64,000 bases of DNA from Vicia villosa (lineage: Eukaryota; Streptophyta; Magnoliopsida; Fabales; Fabaceae). Every line of letters starts with the position of its first letter. The first letter of the stretch is position 1. Of the stretch, positions 9,413-24,790 are shown piece after piece. The stretch is from contig NC_081184.1 in the NCBI RefSeq assembly GCF_029867415.1, positions 104,641,692 to 104,705,691 on the forward strand, given 5' to 3'. Under the pieces are notes generated by a model. It saw nothing but the letters and a program-made list of their open reading frames with translations. It was not told the DNA's origin and searched no databases. Position numbers and translations under genes: made by a program.

Positions 9413-12169
9413 ATTTCCACCATCCTAAAATCTTTTCCAACTGTTTTTCAAAAACCACAGGGCCTACCTCCTTCACGCCCTCATGACCACCATATCCCTA
9501 TTTTACCTAACACACCCCCAGTCAATGTCAAACCTTACCGCTATCCCCATTCCCAAAAAGATGCTATGACTATCCTAATTCAAGAGATGCTATCTGAAGG
9601 TATAATCAAACCCAGCCAAAGCCCTTATTCATCACCTGTTCTTTTAGTTCGCAAAAAGGATGGGACTTGGAGATTTTGTGTCGACTACCGTGCCCTAAAT
9701 GCTATTACCATTCGAGACCGTTTTCCTATACCTACCATAGATGAGATCTTTGATGAACTAGGATCAGCAACTATTTTTTCTAAGATCGATCTTCGATCTG
9801 GTTATCACCAAATCCGGGTTACACCAGCGGATACACACAAGACAGCTTTTCGTACGTTTGATGGACATTATGAGTTCTTAGTGATGCCCTTTGGGCTAAC
9901 TAATGCTCCTAGTTCCTTTCAATCAGCTATGAACGATCTCCTACGACCCTTTCTACGACGGTTTGCTTTAGTTTTCTTTGATGACATTTTAATTTATAGC
10001 TCTTGTCTTGAAGATCATGCACGACATTTATCTTTGGTTTTAGAATTATTATCACCTAACCAGTTTTACGCAAAACTTTCAAAGTGTGTTTTCGCTATTC
10101 CTAGTGTTGATTATCTAGGTCATATCATTTCAAGTAATGGTGTCACCCCTGATCCTACGAAAATTCAAGCTATCATGGATTGGCCGCGGCCACGTTCCCT
10201 CACGACTCTCAGGGGCTTTCTCAGTCTCACCGGTTTTTATCGACGCTTTGTGCGCCACTACGCCTCTCTCGCCGCTCCCCTCACCGATTTATTACGTCAT
10301 TCAAAGTTTACATGGAATGATTCTGCCGAAGCAGCATTTACAAGTTTAAAAGAAAAAATGACGTCTACTCCGGTCTTGTGCCTTCCGGATTTCTCCAAAA
10401 CTTTCGTCATTGAAACAGACGCCTCAGCCATTACAGTGGGTGCAGTTCTTTCTCAGCAAGGACATCCATTAGCCTTTTTCAGCAAGAAACTCTGTAACAG
10501 AATGCAAGCATCATCAGTGTATGTACGAGAGATGTTTGCCATTACTGAATCAGTAAAAAAATGGCGACAATATTTAATTGGGAGACATTTTCACATTTAC
10601 ACAGACCAAAAGAGCTTAAAAAATTTACTAGTTCAAACAATCCAAACACCCGAGCAGCAGAAGTGGGCTGCTAAGTTACAAGGTTTTCAGTTTGAAATAT
10701 TTTACAAACCTGGTAAGCAGAATCAAGTCGCTGACGCTTTAAGTCGTGTCCCACAAGACGAAGCAGCTCTGATGATGGCCATCTCCTCCCCAGTTCCTCT
10801 CCTCATACATCATCTCATTGACTTCTACAAGCACACAACGGATGGACAGAACCTCATTGCAAAAGCAAACACAGAATCAGCAGTTTATCAACTCAGGAAG
10901 GATGTTTTATACTACAAAGATCGAATCTACGTACCAGATTTCCAGGATCTGCGCCGTTCTATTATTCACGAATTCCACTCTACACCAGTCGCAGGTCATT
11001 CTGGCACCCAACCAACGTTGGCTCGCCTGTCTGCATCCTTCTTGTGGCCTGGGATTTACATAGACGTCGAACTTTTCGTGAGAGAATGCCAAGCCTGCCA
11101 ACACAGTAAATACATGCCAAAAAAGAAGCAAGGGTTACTACAGCCACTTGAAATTCCATTACAAGTATGGGATGAACTTTCAATGGACTTTATAACTCAC
11201 TTACCTTCTTCATTTGGGCACACAACCATTTGGGTTATCTGCAACCGACTGACAAAGTATGTTCATCTCATAGCTCTCCCAACCAGCTTCACAGCTCGAG
11301 ACCTCGCTAGACGTTTCTCCACAGAAATATGTCGTTTGCACGGTATCCCTCGTTCCATTGTCTCCGACAGAGATCCTCTCTTCTTGAGTTCATTTTGGAA
11401 AGAACTGTTTCGCGTCCAGGGCACCACCTTAAAATTCAGTTCAGCTTACCACCCTGAAACAGACGGGCAAACGGGGGTTATGAACAGATGCTTAGAAGCG
11501 TACCTAAGATGCTTTACCAGTGATAATCCTAGCAAATGGTACAAATACTTACATCTCGCCGAATACTGGCATAACTCCGCTTTCCACTCAGCTATCAAGA
11601 TGTCGCCATTTGAAGCGTTATACGGTAGGGAACCTCCTTCGTTTCCGCAATACCTCCAAGGCACCGCTACCATTCCGGATCTGGACATCAACCTGCAACA
11701 ACGACAAGAACTTCTTACTACTTTAAAGAACAACCTTGAGAAGGCAAGACAGAAAATGACAGATCAAGCAAACAAAAAGAGATCAAACTGTACCTTTAAT
11801 GTGGGAGATTTGGTCCTCGTGCGCCTTCAACCTTACCGACAGAGTAGTGTCCATCGTCGGACATCTCAGAAGCTCTCACACCGTTACTTTGGTTCGTTTC
11901 TGATCCGCCGCCGTATCGGTCCGGTGGCCTACGATATTGATCTTCCACCGTCATCCCGGATCCACACCGTTTTTCATGTCTCCCAGTTACGAGCCTACCA
12001 TGGTAACAACCCATCTGGTCATTTCATTCCACTTCCACCAGATTTACGACTTTCTTCAGACACTGAGGGTTCACCATTTTTAGAGGGAGCTGAAGAAAAT
12101 CAGGAGGAGAGAAAAGCTCATGGTTTACACAAATCTGGTTTACGGAAGGAAACTCAAAGATTGTGGTGA
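9413..12169 (+). pseudogene. Retrotransposon pol: reverse transcriptase, RNase H, integrase
   Basis: The same frame as gag continues after the stop at 9410-9412; the first ATG is at 9566. Reverse transcriptase shows the [14 protein letters not shown] and VFFDDILIYS (YxDD-like, here FFDD) motifs. RNase H follows (ETDAS ... TDQKSLK). The integrase has the His-His-Cys-Cys zinc motif (about 10966-11105), MDFITHLP and SDRDPLF, so the first two catalytic aspartates are present. The third acidic position, normally the Glu in the QTE motif, is read here as GGG (Gly) at 11474-11476, which should inactivate strand transfer. The frame ends at 12169, about where a chromodomain would start. Confidence 0.9.
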
Positions 12170-12645
12170 GTGGAACTAAAGATACTATCTCTTCTGAGTT
12201 AGATGCAAATGAGAACACTTTAATTACTTCTCACATGGGAACAAGTACACCCACTACTGACAGTGCCCCTCCAGTTCCCAAAGTTCCAACGGTTATACAA
12301 TCCAAACCGTCCAATGCATTGGATTCCCCTGCGATTTCATCAGATCCGTTGAATTCCCTTGACCAGGCACGTGATTCTTTCACTCCTTGTTTGGCCACGC
12401 GTGTTCCCGAAGTTTTCCCTAAGATCACAGCTGGCACGTATGCTAATGAACATCTTCCACTTCCGCCAGCTAGCCCTAATTCTGTTTCCACCAAAACCAC
12501 TTGGGCCTCAGCTTTTCAGCGACCCAACTCCTCTTTTGACTCCAACCTTGAGGACAAGGTTGTCATTGGGCCGGAAAGTAGTGATAGCAGGCCTAGTCGG
12601 ATTATCAAAAGGCCCAGCTATTTAAAAGACTATATGCTGAATTAA
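12170..12645 (+). pseudogene. Frame-shifted C-terminal tail of pol, with a possible chromodomain vestige
   Basis: A third open stretch in a different frame overlaps the end of pol and stops inside the 3' LTR. It lacks an ATG at its start, so it is a continuation rather than a separate gene. Its end (NLEDKVV ... RPSRIIKRPSYLKDY) is the usual tail of plant Ty3 polyproteins. The TTWASAFQ segment before it resembles the last strand of a chromodomain, but the rest of that fold is not recognisable. A frame change between 12120 and 12170 would join it to integrase. Confidence 0.65.
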
Positions 12646-12870
12646 GTAGAAATTGCTGAATTAAAATAATAGTTGTTTTAATTTTTATTAGTTCTGGTGC
12701 TATTAATATGGGCCTAGCCCATTTAGCTGACCCGATTTCTATTTGTATTTAAACCTACTTGCTGCATAGTAGGAGGCAGACAATTATTGAAAAGTTATTT
12801 CCTTTATGTTTTGTGTTTATTCAATGGTTAAACCTAGTTTTGGTAGTAGTTGCTAGATCCTTTTACATCA
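12582..12870 (+). repeat. 3' LTR of the Reina-like element
   Basis: Second copy of 7128-7416 with the same length and about five substitutions by eye. It is preceded by a purine-rich GGGCCGGAAAGTAG that would serve as polypurine tract. A coding frame of the element runs into its first 64 bases. Confidence 0.93.
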
Positions 12871-12875
12871 TATAA
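12871..12875. repeat. 5-bp target duplication TATAA (right)
   Basis: Partner of 7123-7127. Confidence 0.9.
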
Positions 12876-15951
<3,076 letters not shown>

Positions 15952-16016
15952 GCCATATAACCAATTTCTTAAGTGACTGACATATTTTAAAAACTGAAAA
16001 ATAACAATTTTTAATT

Positions 16017-16237
16017 TGTTATAAAATTAACAAAAACAACATAGAGATGAAGGAGAGAAGGTGGTATTCTATTATCTTCTTCAAAGAGTTTTTTTTTTTT
16101 ACATTGTAAAGTGATCTTTATTTATAGGATATTAGGAAGGCGGAAAATCATAACCTTATATACCACTTCATAGGGAATATGAAGATGAAAAAGATAAGAA
16201 TATAAATGGACATCCACAATAATATTTATTCATAACA
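16017..16237 (-). repeat. 3' LTR of the nested copia element
   Basis: On the minus strand it runs TGTTATGAATAAATATT ... TTTTATAACA. The polypurine tract CATGGGGGAG sits immediately outside its inner border (16238-16247). About 70-80% of it aligns by eye with 44468-44659. Confidence 0.85.
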
Positions 16238-16653
16238 CTCCCCCATGGATGTCCATTGAGGATATGCCTCGTTAAAACCTTACTAGAGAAAACCCAGTGG
16301 AAAAAATTTTAGTGAAGGAAAAAGAGTACAATATCATTTGAATGTGAATTGCCTCGTTAAAATCTTACTAGGAAAACCCAATGGGACAAAACCACGGTGA
16401 AGGAAAAAAGAGTGCAAAACATATGTATTTTTCCCACTCATGCATACATTTATATGTGAGACAATATTCTTTGTAGTCGTTGCTTAAAATGTCTTCTTCG
16501 AAGTGACTTCATGCAGTGCTAATAATTATGCAGGATTTTCTGAAGATATTGCCATGATTTGTTTTATAGATCTTCGTGAAATGGATGTACCCTCACATGT
16601 AAACAAATAACCTGTTTTTGATCTACCATTATGAGAATCTGACAAGTAACCTG
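16238..16653 (-). pseudogene. Copia RNase H C-terminal fragment
   Basis: Minus-strand reading gives the copia RNase H signature (GYLSDSHNGRSKTGYLF followed by the SWRS-like segment) between about 16520 and 16653, then decayed sequence to the polypurine tract. It is the 3' end of the same copia polyprotein whose reverse transcriptase lies at 41104-41298. The Tekay insertion at 16654 cuts it. Confidence 0.8.
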
Positions 16654-18748
16654 TGTAACACCCCTTTCTAATATCCCAAATTATAATAATAAACAAATAT
16701 TCAGAGTAAACATGCATATAAACAAGGGGCGTCACAACGACGTTTTCAAAAACTAAAAGCTTTTAAAAACCAACAAACATACATCCATAAATATACAATT
16801 CATCTGGTCATTATAATAACACATCTTACTTAACATAATTCATTAAGAATACGCATACACAGCGAAAATAACGAATACTCATGAATTTCATAATGATCCA
16901 TGTCCCATACCATGATCATATCACAAATAATATCCTAGACAGAATCATAACATCATATCCAAAATACTCGGCACTAAGGCCTATCACAACAACAATAAAC
17001 ATCATACGAAATCGTAAGGTAGTATCAAGTTACAAATCCGAATAAAACATGAGTTCAACACCACTAATCCTATCCCAGTGTTACATGACCAGAGCGTCGA
17101 CTCACTACCTAATCTAATAACGAAACTCGGAGCTCTTCGGCTAAGCCACGAACAAGCAACTACTCGTCTGAACCTGCACGTTACCAACCAAGGGTAACAT
17201 TCAAACAGAAGGGTGAGAATTCAAATTATCATAGAAAATATAATAATGGGAAACGCAACATAAACGAGCATACATTTCAAAATTCTTCACACTCCTCAAT
17301 TAGGAAATTCACATATCTTATACCAATCATCACACCAAAACAAATCACATGTATACAAGGCAATCACATAGCACACAATGTGACTCGAATGTAACAAATG
17401 TGACTCAATGCATGTGGTACCATGTGAACCCAATGTTTCACCGCTTTCCGATTCAATATCTAGAATCCAAGCCACACTTCCAATTCGGACAAGATCAAAG
17501 CCACTACGCCTATTTCCAATTAAGGATCGACGTCTATCTTGTGAACCCAAAGTTTCACCGCTTCCGATTCTACCTCTAGAATCCAAGCCAACATTTGAAC
17601 CCAAAGTTTCACCGCCTATATTTCAAAGCCAACCATGAATGCATGTACAATTATCTCAACACATATGCAATTAAGATTATCCACACAAATCTTAACATAC
17701 CGCATACCTCAATAATTCACACATTGAATTATCCACCAATTGTACAAGATTCACACACCAAAATAACAATTGCAACAAGGCATAACAACCATCATATATC
17801 CAATCACAATCATCATGAATATATCTCCACAAAGTATTCCAAAAATTGCTATTCATCACATACCAAAACATAACGCACATAAGACAATTACATGTTATTT
17901 CACATAACAACATCATAATTAATCAATCAAGTACAAATCAATCCTATAGTATCATATAGAACATCACAATAGCTTCCTAACGCTTCAAACGGCGGATAAA
18001 AAGGAGCTACGGATCAAAAGATACAACATTTCAAAGTTTGAAAAAGTTGCATACAACAAGGTCCGCTCAGCGACCTTCAAGCGCGCTTATGCAATTGAAA
18101 TTTCAATAGCCCCGCTTCAAGCGGTCAAAAACAGTAGCGAATCACAAACTGGGCTCCGCTTAGCGAGCTCCTTTATTTTTGAAAAACCAACATCATCCGC
18201 TTAGCGAGCCTGGGGCCGCTTAGCGGACCTGCAATTTCACAGAAAAAAACAGCAACGTTCAGAACTGCGAAATACACAATCCACTACTCCAAATCACTTC
18301 AAAACATCAATAAACATCAAATACAACTAGTATTAATCATTATTGAACCATAACATTCATCAAAATCATGTTTAATCATGTAAATCCATAGAAATTAGCA
18401 CAAAAGTTAGGGTTTACACATTTTCATGAAATTGCAAAGATTGAAGATAACACATACACATACACATTACCTAATCATAGATTCTACAAGAATTTGGATT
18501 CTAACCCTTTCCTCTACCTCTTAATCCACCCTCTTCAAGAATCAACTTCCTCTTCTCTTTTCTTCTCTATGCTTCTTTTCTCTTCTTTCTATCTTTTTCT
18601 AATTTAGGTTAAGTCATAAAATCCTCTTCTAACTCTCATTATCTCATTGGGCTTAACCCATCCACTATTCTCATTTCTAATTCAACTAAGTCCAATAGCT
18701 AATTCTAATATAATTCTACCATTTATTAATTAGCTAAATAACATATTA
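16654..18748 (-). repeat. 3' LTR of the Tekay element, left part
   Basis: Aligns nearly base for base with 38062-40480 apart from the extra tandem unit in that copy. It contains several CCGCTTAGCG-like decamers (about 18055-18235) that could be LTR regulatory repeats. It breaks off at TTA (18746-18748), where the CACTA element inserted, and resumes at 34309. Confidence 0.9.
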
Positions 18749-18774
18749 CACTATGCCATAAAAGATCTACGACA

Positions 18775-19005
18775 ACGCTTTTTTTGGGCTTTAAAAGCGC
18801 TTAAAAGTGCTGTCGTAGGTGGCGCTGCTATAGGTTTTAGCAGCGCTTTTTGTTTAGGCAAAAGCGCTGTCGTATGTAGGCCTAAGGAAGCGCTTTTTCC
18901 TAAAAAACGCTTTCATAGATAGGCCTAAGGCAACGCTTTTTTTTAAAAGTGCTTTCATAGATAGCCTAAGGCAGCGCTTTTGATGAAAAAGCGCTTTCGT
19001 TGGTG
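18775..19005. repeat. Left subterminal repeats of the CACTA element
   Basis: Repeated AGCGCTTTT / AAAAGCGCT units, mostly paired as short inverted repeats, with recurring CTATAGGT/CGTAGATAG spacers. About ten half-units are seen in 230 bases. Confidence 0.85.
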
Positions 19006-20379
19006 TTTTTAATAAACCTATTATTTTTATAATTTCTAAACCTGCATTTTTGGCAGCATTATTTCATGAACCTGTAATTTACCATTGTTATCCCATAAAC
19101 CTATAATTTACAATCGTAATCCCATTATTTCAGTAATCTCATTATTTCAACAAAGAAGCGATTTCGATTATATACAAAAAAGGCATTATAATTATACCAT
19201 TACATTATATACCATTGTAATTAATCCAAAATATATATACACCAATTCACATATTTCTAACATGACCAAAACAACTAAACCAATTCACATTACATTATAA
19301 CAATAAGAAAATCATCCCTAAACAACTAAATCAACTAAATCGGTCCTGGTCCTGCAACGTAGCAGCATAGAGTTTGTCTCGTCGTGGCGTCAAAGACTGT
19401 GTTGGAGCTAGGATTATGTACAGTATCCAAGATATGCTTAATGCCTTGTATTGTTGGAACTGAATCGAGATCGAGGATTTCTATTTACTCGTCGAAGCGC
19501 TGCAGGCACACAAGCATCTCATTAGATAACAACTTCCAATATCACAAACCTATGTGGCCTGCTCAATCAAGAGATTGTTTTACACATGGTAACAACCGAT
19601 AGTCAGTCGACAACAATCGATGGCAATTAATTCACAAAATACGCCAGATATTGCAATTAAAATGTTGTTCATGTAATCATGTATATAACAGTAATATATG
19701 ATGTATGCAAATTGCTTTCACACATTTCTACAACATTATTAACAATATAACTATGAGTAGCAGTGAATTAGGAAGGAGCTACAAGATGATCAATTATGAC
19801 GATTTTACGAAAAGTCACTTATCTTTTAACTGTACCGTCAACATTCGTCAATGGCATTCCCAACAAATGAACACCGAGAGTGGCTTTATTTGCCGCAACT
19901 TTCAGGATTACAATTGAGATCTGGCAAGGCATAACTCAACTCAGCTTCTGCAACAATCCCGAAGCAATTTGGAACCGTCTTACGGATCTGTCGACGATGT
20001 CCTTGGTTTTCGATCCTTAATGTTGTATCTAACAGCTTTTGGAAAAATATGCATTTCCCTGGTTCTTTTGTAAGAAACCCGCTATTAAAAACACACACTC
20101 TGCAACAAATAAGCAGTTATCACCCTGGTTGTATATTGCATTATCATCAAAATTTAACATGAAAACCATATCAGTAGGTGATATAAACAAGAGTTTATTT
20201 TGGCCATTAATAAGGCATGTAAAATTCCGTGCTTGACAACCGACCATCGCGACTATCTTCTTAATAAGAGATAGCATATGGTGTTAAATAACCAGCAATC
20301 GAAAACCAATATGACCGTAAACTGTAAGGAATTGAAGCATGACAATATTTTTAGTTTGCTGTCAAAATCTCAAACATAT
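19006..20379. other. CACTA internal sequence, origin not recognised
   Basis: Several short open frames of 60-80 residues exist but show no family motif. On the minus strand 19540-19340 (DLDSVPTIQGIKHILDTVHN) and 20100-19890 (TVPNCFGIVAEAELSYALP) read like fragments of real proteins and may be further captured exons. I could not identify them. The rest is AT-rich. Confidence 0.3.
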
Positions 20380-20740
20380 TACAGAAATTGCAAGCTATTC
20401 CAAACAAACCAAAGAGAAAACCACACAATCAAACTAAAAAACTGCAGATACACAGAGAGAAAGAGACGTATGGACTCAGGTTTTCTGTTGATGTTAGCGA
20501 CGATGGAGGTGGCTTCGGAGAGGATGGAAGAGGTGTCGACGCCGTCGAGATTGACGTTGGTGGAGAGGTTGAGGCACGACATTGTTTCGTTTCGATATCT
20601 ATCTCCAAATCAGAGTGAAAGTAAGAGCTAATACTAAAAACCAGTGGTGGAAATTGTAAGGAGGGCCGCGACTTGGATCTTTGGCAGAGAATCTGAATCG
20701 TCTCCTTTGACATCGGGGTTTCATCACTGAAAACCCTTTG
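20380..20740 (-). pseudogene. Captured first exon and leader of a plant MIF/MDL (tautomerase) gene
   Basis: From an ATG at 20582 on the minus strand the frame opens MSCLNLSTNVNLDGVDTSSI and continues through a SILSEATSIVANINRKPE-like helix. This is the N-terminus of plant MIF/D-dopachrome tautomerase-like (MDL) proteins, which normally start MPCL and run to about 115 residues. After some 37 residues the match ends near a GAGT (about 20472), at about the normal exon-1 border. No second exon could be found in the CACTA sequence. The start has Ser where the family has the catalytic Pro2. Bases 20583-20740 look like the gene's 5' leader. It is a fragment and cannot make a working tautomerase. Confidence 0.75.
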
Positions 20741-20975
20741 ATTTCTCTGAAATGGAGCTATTTAACCTTGCAATATCTTCATCTTCGTACATCTGCAAAT
20801 AGCGAGCGAGGAAGGGATCAAAAATCTGAAAAAAGAAACTCATATGAATGATTCACGGCGGAGAGGTAAAACTAAAACCCACTTAGCTTTCAATCAATCT
20901 TTATTTTCTGGAAATCATAGGGTTATGGTTAAATGTTTTAGGGTTCTTGTTGTGGTTACTTAGGGTTCTTGCTGT

Positions 20976-20980
20976 GGTTA
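20976..20980. repeat. 5-bp target duplication GGTTA (left) of the Ogre-like element
   Basis: Matches 33900-33904 exactly. The CACTA sequence rejoins across it as GCTGTGGTTACTTAGGG. Confidence 0.9.
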
Positions 20981-22972
20981 TGTCATACCCCAAAATTTGC
21001 CCATACTATTTCTCCTATACAAATTCAAATCAGTACATAAAGCTTCAAGACACACTCTCCTATATAAGGCTCTGAAACTAGGGTTTGACTCATTCAAAGG
21101 AAAATCAGTGAATCAATGGCTCCAAGGCATCCTAGATGTCTCAATATATCTCACATTATCTCTTTGACAAATGGCAAGTCTCAATTCAAAGGATTGGTCA
21201 CTCAATTGTTCAGAAAGTCAACAGTCGACTAAGTTAACCTAGAAGTCAACTGTGGTCAAAGTAAAGTCAAAACTCTTGATTTTTTGTCAAGATCCTCATA
21301 TTGAAGTATCATTCACCATTTGATCAAGAATTGATCATGGTTCATCAAGGAAAGATCAAAAATCAACAAATCAAAAAGTTTCTAAATTAGGGTTTTACAT
21401 AGGAAAAGTCAACTGAACTTTGACCAGCCATAACTCTCACATGGAACATCAGAAATTTTCCATCCAAAGCTCATTTTGAAGGAAATTTGATTCTCTACAA
21501 ATATATCTCTCACATGCCAAGTCCAAAAATGCTTCATTTGAGAGATATGGGCTAAAACATTATAGGTCCTTCTCAAAAGTCAACAAAAAGTCACTTTTTT
21601 CAAAAGGACACACAAGGAGCATGGAAAATAATTTTGATATGAGACCAAAGACACTGGTTAGAGGACTCTCTAAGGTTTCTAAAAAGTCCTAGAACACTTC
21701 CATACCTCAAAAATTGAGAGAAATAAGCCTTGGCAAAGTTGGACTATTTTGGAGGGAAAAATGTGAAGAAACTTGGAACTTTTTGCAAATGAGCCCATAT
21801 TTTTGAGATCCAAACTTCTTCCTTATGATGTTAGGGGCCCATAAATCATTGGCCACGAATTTATTTGGTTTAAATTAATTTTATAGAATTTTTTATTCAT
21901 TTAAAATTCAATGAAATTAAAGAAAATCAAAAGATTTGAAAGAAAATTTGTTTTGAATCAAATGTAATCACAATTATGCTTCAATATATATATATTTTCG
22001 TGCAAATGCAAGAGTGAAAGAAGAGATTGAAATTGGGACCAAATTTAGAAGCTTTTAACAAAATTTCCAATCAAATTTTCTTAATTGGCAATCAAAGATC
22101 CAAAGAGATTTTCTTCAAGATTATTGACCTAAAAGCATCTCTTATAAGTACTGAGCAGAGCCAAATGCTAGGGTTACAGAAATTCTGCCTCAAAGAACCC
22201 CAAACCCGAGTGAAAAGTTCCAAAAAATCTCAAAATCGAATTCTGAGTTAAGAGCAAATTCAGAGCTTCTCTTTGATTCTAACACGTTCCTGAAGGTGTT
22301 TGGAAGCTATCCAGGTCTTCTCCATCAATCAACAAGTCCAGAACTGCAGGTAATAATCCATGGTTTGCATCACTTCGAATTTCTTCGATTACTCTAATTT
22401 ACAATGCATAATCATAATTTGAATGCATAATCTTGTTTGGCTTGGTGTATTGAGTGTTTCTGGATCTTTAATCGCACTAATATGCACGAATAAGCATTTC
22501 GCCATTATTAGGGTTTCTTGGTTTCGTTTAGGGTTTTTCTATACATGTACTGTTAGGACGAATTAAGGCCATAATTGAATTCACGAGGTTTGGACGAATT
22601 CAATGGTATCCTCGCGACAAATTTCCATGCTTGTTTGCTCGTATTCGTAAAAATTCAGGTGTGAAAGGTTTTGACTTTTTATAGCGTTGCCAAAAGAAGC
22701 ACTGTGAAAAGCTTTCTGCAAATTTCCAAGGATGAAGATGACCGCGTGTCATCATGTTATTGGCTGGGCGAGTGGCGCGCAGAAATTCTGTTTAAAAAGG
22801 GATCTGGTGCATCATGATCCATGCGTGTGTGATGCGCCTCCACGTGCCAGCCGTCTGATCATCATTATCCTCAATCCAACGCTTCAAAACTACGCAGGTG
22901 CACCATGATCTGCATACGAGTGACACATAGGATCGCAAGTTAATAATTTTATAATTTCATAATCTAATTTTG

Positions 22973-23024
<52 letters not shown>

Positions 23025-24768
23025 TTTATTTTCTTTTTCTTTTCTTTATAATAATAAAACAATTATAATTATTTTATAAAAACTTTTTTTTTACATTCAT
23101 TTTTTTTATTTTATTATTTTTATTTATTTATTTTAATTATATGTTGATTTCTTTTTTATTTTAACTTATATTTTTATTATTTACACATTTTCAAAAAATT
23201 CATATATGTCTTATTTTCATTCAAAAAATTCATAAAAAATATCTTTGTGCTCGATTTTATTTTCTCTTCCCGATTTAATTAATTAGGTCGCGAGACCAAT
23301 AATTAATTAAATCGTTCGTATTTTCTTATTCAATTCGTACCCTAATCAGGGTTTACGAAGATCATTCCATACACTGAATATTTTTTTTCTGTGCCTTTTC
23401 AGGGTTGACTCTTCAAATACACTCCGACTACGCGCCACTTCAAATACGAAGCTAAGTATTCGATTCTTTTATTTTTAAAGTCTATTTTGTTTCCTTTTGA
23501 TTTTAGTGTTTACCTTTTATATTTTTTGAACTATGCATACATTCACTCCTTCTTCTGCCCTTGCCTTGCCATTTTCAGGGTTGACCCCGAGGCTTCCTCC
23601 GACCGCCAACCATATCAGATCAAATTTAAAAGCTAAGTGCTTATTCATTTATTTATTTATTTTAATTTCTCTGTCTCTTTATTTTTTAGGTTTAGCTTTG
23701 TTTGCCTCCGAACCGATAATGCACTCACCTTATTTTTTGTTTGCCATTTTTCCCACCTTTTCAGGGTTTGCCAATTACCAAAGCGTCGAATATCGGTAAC
23801 CCTAAACCCTGATCTCAATTATTACTTGTTTCAAACCTATTTGCTTTATTTTATCCCGCTGGTTTCAATTCCCCTCTCCCCCATTGGTTGCAATTTCCCT
23901 TCCCCCATTATCACTGCTAATATTAATTGTTGTGGTTAGTAATTTTAGGGAGTGCAACCCTGAATTAAATTAGCATCACTAATTATAAGATTAAATTTCT
24001 GAATTAACCACGTGATTGGTGCACACACGCACACTTTTAAGGTAACCTCTCTGTTGCCTGTTGCCTGTTGCCTTGTTGCCTTGTGTTTTTGCAGAATAGC
24101 CAGTCCCTCGAATACGAGGATACCTCAGCCATGTTGCCTCGATTAAGATCATGGGTCCCTAATGATGCTGCCTTCGATACACTAAACATGATCTCGACCC
24201 TTTGAAGTTGCCTACGAAAAGGCTGAGGTATCCTCTGGATGCCTACGAAAAGGCTATTCTGGTTCTTCCCTTAGACTACCTGCCCTCCCATGGCATGGGA
24301 CAGTCTTATGGCGAACGAACTCTCGATGACCCTTCAACCTCCAAATGAAAGGCTTCCTGCCCTCTTATGGCAAGGATAGACCCTTTCACCCTGAAAGGCT
24401 AAAAGAACTCCTTTTTCAAACTATAAGGTAATTGCCCCTAATTGCTTTGCCTTGCTCTAAAAATCTTTCATATTCTTTCTCATAAATCTTCAAAATGGCT
24501 ACGCTCATTTACGAGCTAAAGTCCGCTCTCTTCTTCTACATTTCTTTTCAAAAAACGAGCAAAGCAATTAAGAGCCCATGGAAAACCATGGATGCAAAGG
24601 GTGCCTTACACCTTCCCTTTGCATAATTACCCCCCGAACCCTATTTTATTTAAAAGGTTTTTCCTGTTCTTTTAGCCTTTCTGATTTAATTTGGATAAAA
24701 TAAAAGTCGGTGGCGACTCTTGCTTACCGCGACATTTTCGATTATAAAAGTCAGTTCACCGTATTACA
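20981..24768 (+). repeat. 5' LTR of the Ogre-like element, 3788 bp
   Basis: Very similar to 30160-33899 throughout. It holds a (TA)n run at about 22976-23022 that is much shorter in the partner, and 21 bases (about 22738-22760) deleted from the partner. Short open frames inside it recur in both LTRs but carry no known motif. Confidence 0.93.
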
Positions 24769-24772
24769 GAAC

Positions 24773-24790
24773 TGGCGACTCTGCTGGGGA
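24773..24790 (+). other. Primer binding site of the Ogre-like element (tRNA-Arg type)
   Basis: TGGCGACTCTGCTGGGGA, four bases after the 5' LTR. Ogre elements of legumes are primed by an arginine tRNA with this sequence type. Confidence 0.85.

Larger units (their letters stand above)
7128..12870 (+). mobile_element. Full-length Ty3/gypsy retrotransposon, Reina-like chromovirus
   Basis: A 5.74-kb element with 289-bp LTRs (7128-7416 and 12582-12870), TG...CA ends and a perfect 5-bp duplication TATAA (7123-7127 and 12871-12875). Domain order is gag, protease, reverse transcriptase, RNase H, integrase, as in Ty3/gypsy. Short LTRs and a total length below 6 kb fit the Reina lineage. By eye the LTRs differ at about five positions, so the insertion is recent. 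It is not obviously autonomous: there is a stop between protease and reverse transcriptase, a frame change after integrase, and an altered integrase residue. Confidence 0.95.

Noticed and set aside
17002..17916. Open frames shared by 17002-17916 and 38410-39324
   Set aside because: They are duplicated because both lie in Tekay LTRs; no motifs, no coding role.
20429..20713. A 94-residue Ser/Pro-rich protein on the minus strand
   Set aside because: It overlaps the captured MDL exon in another frame; the MDL frame has the recognisable text.
22027..23939. Open frames of 74-100 residues repeated at 31206-33070
   Set aside because: They occur identically in both LTRs of the Ogre-like element and lack protein motifs; they are non-coding LTR sequence.
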